A stretch of 64,000 nucleotides of DNA, taken from Liolophura sinensis. Its lineage: Eukaryota; Mollusca; Polyplacophora; Chitonida; Chitonidae. Location: positions 32,963,608-33,027,607 of the forward strand of contig NC_088300.1 in the NCBI RefSeq assembly GCF_032854445.1, in the 5' to 3' direction. The notes beneath the pieces are model-generated. The model saw only the letters and a program-made list of their open reading frames with translations. It was not told the origin of the DNA and did not search any database. Positions within the stretch are counted from its first letter, which is position 1, and every line of letters begins with the position of its first letter. The translations under genes and the position numbers were made by a program. This document shows, in pieces, positions 63,991 to 64,000 of the stretch.

Positions 63991-64000
63991 AATGACTAAT

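Larger units (their letters stand above)
62801..64000. other. Region upstream of CRIM1
   Basis: Sequence beyond the presumed promoter. It holds a SINE-like element at 63468, a G run at 63703-63718 and fragments of the common SINE at 63846 and 63937. No gene was seen. Confidence 0.5.

Overview
This is a eukaryotic (animal) genomic window, AT-rich, intron-rich and dense in repeats. It holds one recognisable protein-coding gene, on the minus strand, spanning at least 942-62412 and running off the left edge. The repeat content points to a lophotrochozoan, most likely a mollusc. About 17 copies or fragments of one tRNA-derived SINE (tail TTTATTTGATTGGTGTTTTA, then a GGCGGCCAGCATTA core) lie in the introns. 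I assign the phylum from general familiarity with such repeats, not from a database search.

The gene is the N-terminal half of a CRIM1 (cysteine-rich motor neuron 1) orthologue, a secreted or type I membrane BMP-binding protein. Eight coding exons can be joined with correct splice sites and compatible phases. Exon 1 (62412-62079) carries the signal peptide and IGFBP N-terminal domain. Exon 2 (38704-38450) and exons 3+4 (28513-28402, 24343-24222) encode two degenerate VWC-like modules. Exons 5 (20723-20541) and 6 (14896-14723) each encode one canonical VWC domain. Exons 7 (6969-6853) and 8 (1196-942) encode four antistasin-like repeats. Together they give 517 complete codons. The later VWC domains, membrane segment and cytoplasmic tail expected of the family would lie beyond the left edge. 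The vertebrate segment between the IGFBP domain and the first VWC-like module was not found in the 23.4-kb intron 1.

The introns hold most of the unexpected structure. Upstream of exon 5 is an array of about six imperfect copies (96, 96, 73, 73, 97, 103 bp spacing) of the exon's own 3' splice site plus its first bases. In several copies a base difference creates a donor-like GTGAGT or GTAAGT, so they resemble 15-nt pseudo-microexons. A second array, upstream of exon 4, also carries copies resembling that exon's acceptor and first codons. A MITE-like family of about 200-220 bp with terminal inverted repeats occurs five times, once nested inside a SINE. Minisatellites have 31-, 96-, 51- and about 190-bp units.

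Right of 62412 lie the 5' leader (with an overlapping upstream ORF), a CpG-richer presumed promoter region, and upstream sequence with SINE-like fragments. No second protein-coding gene, RNA gene or autonomous transposon could be supported.
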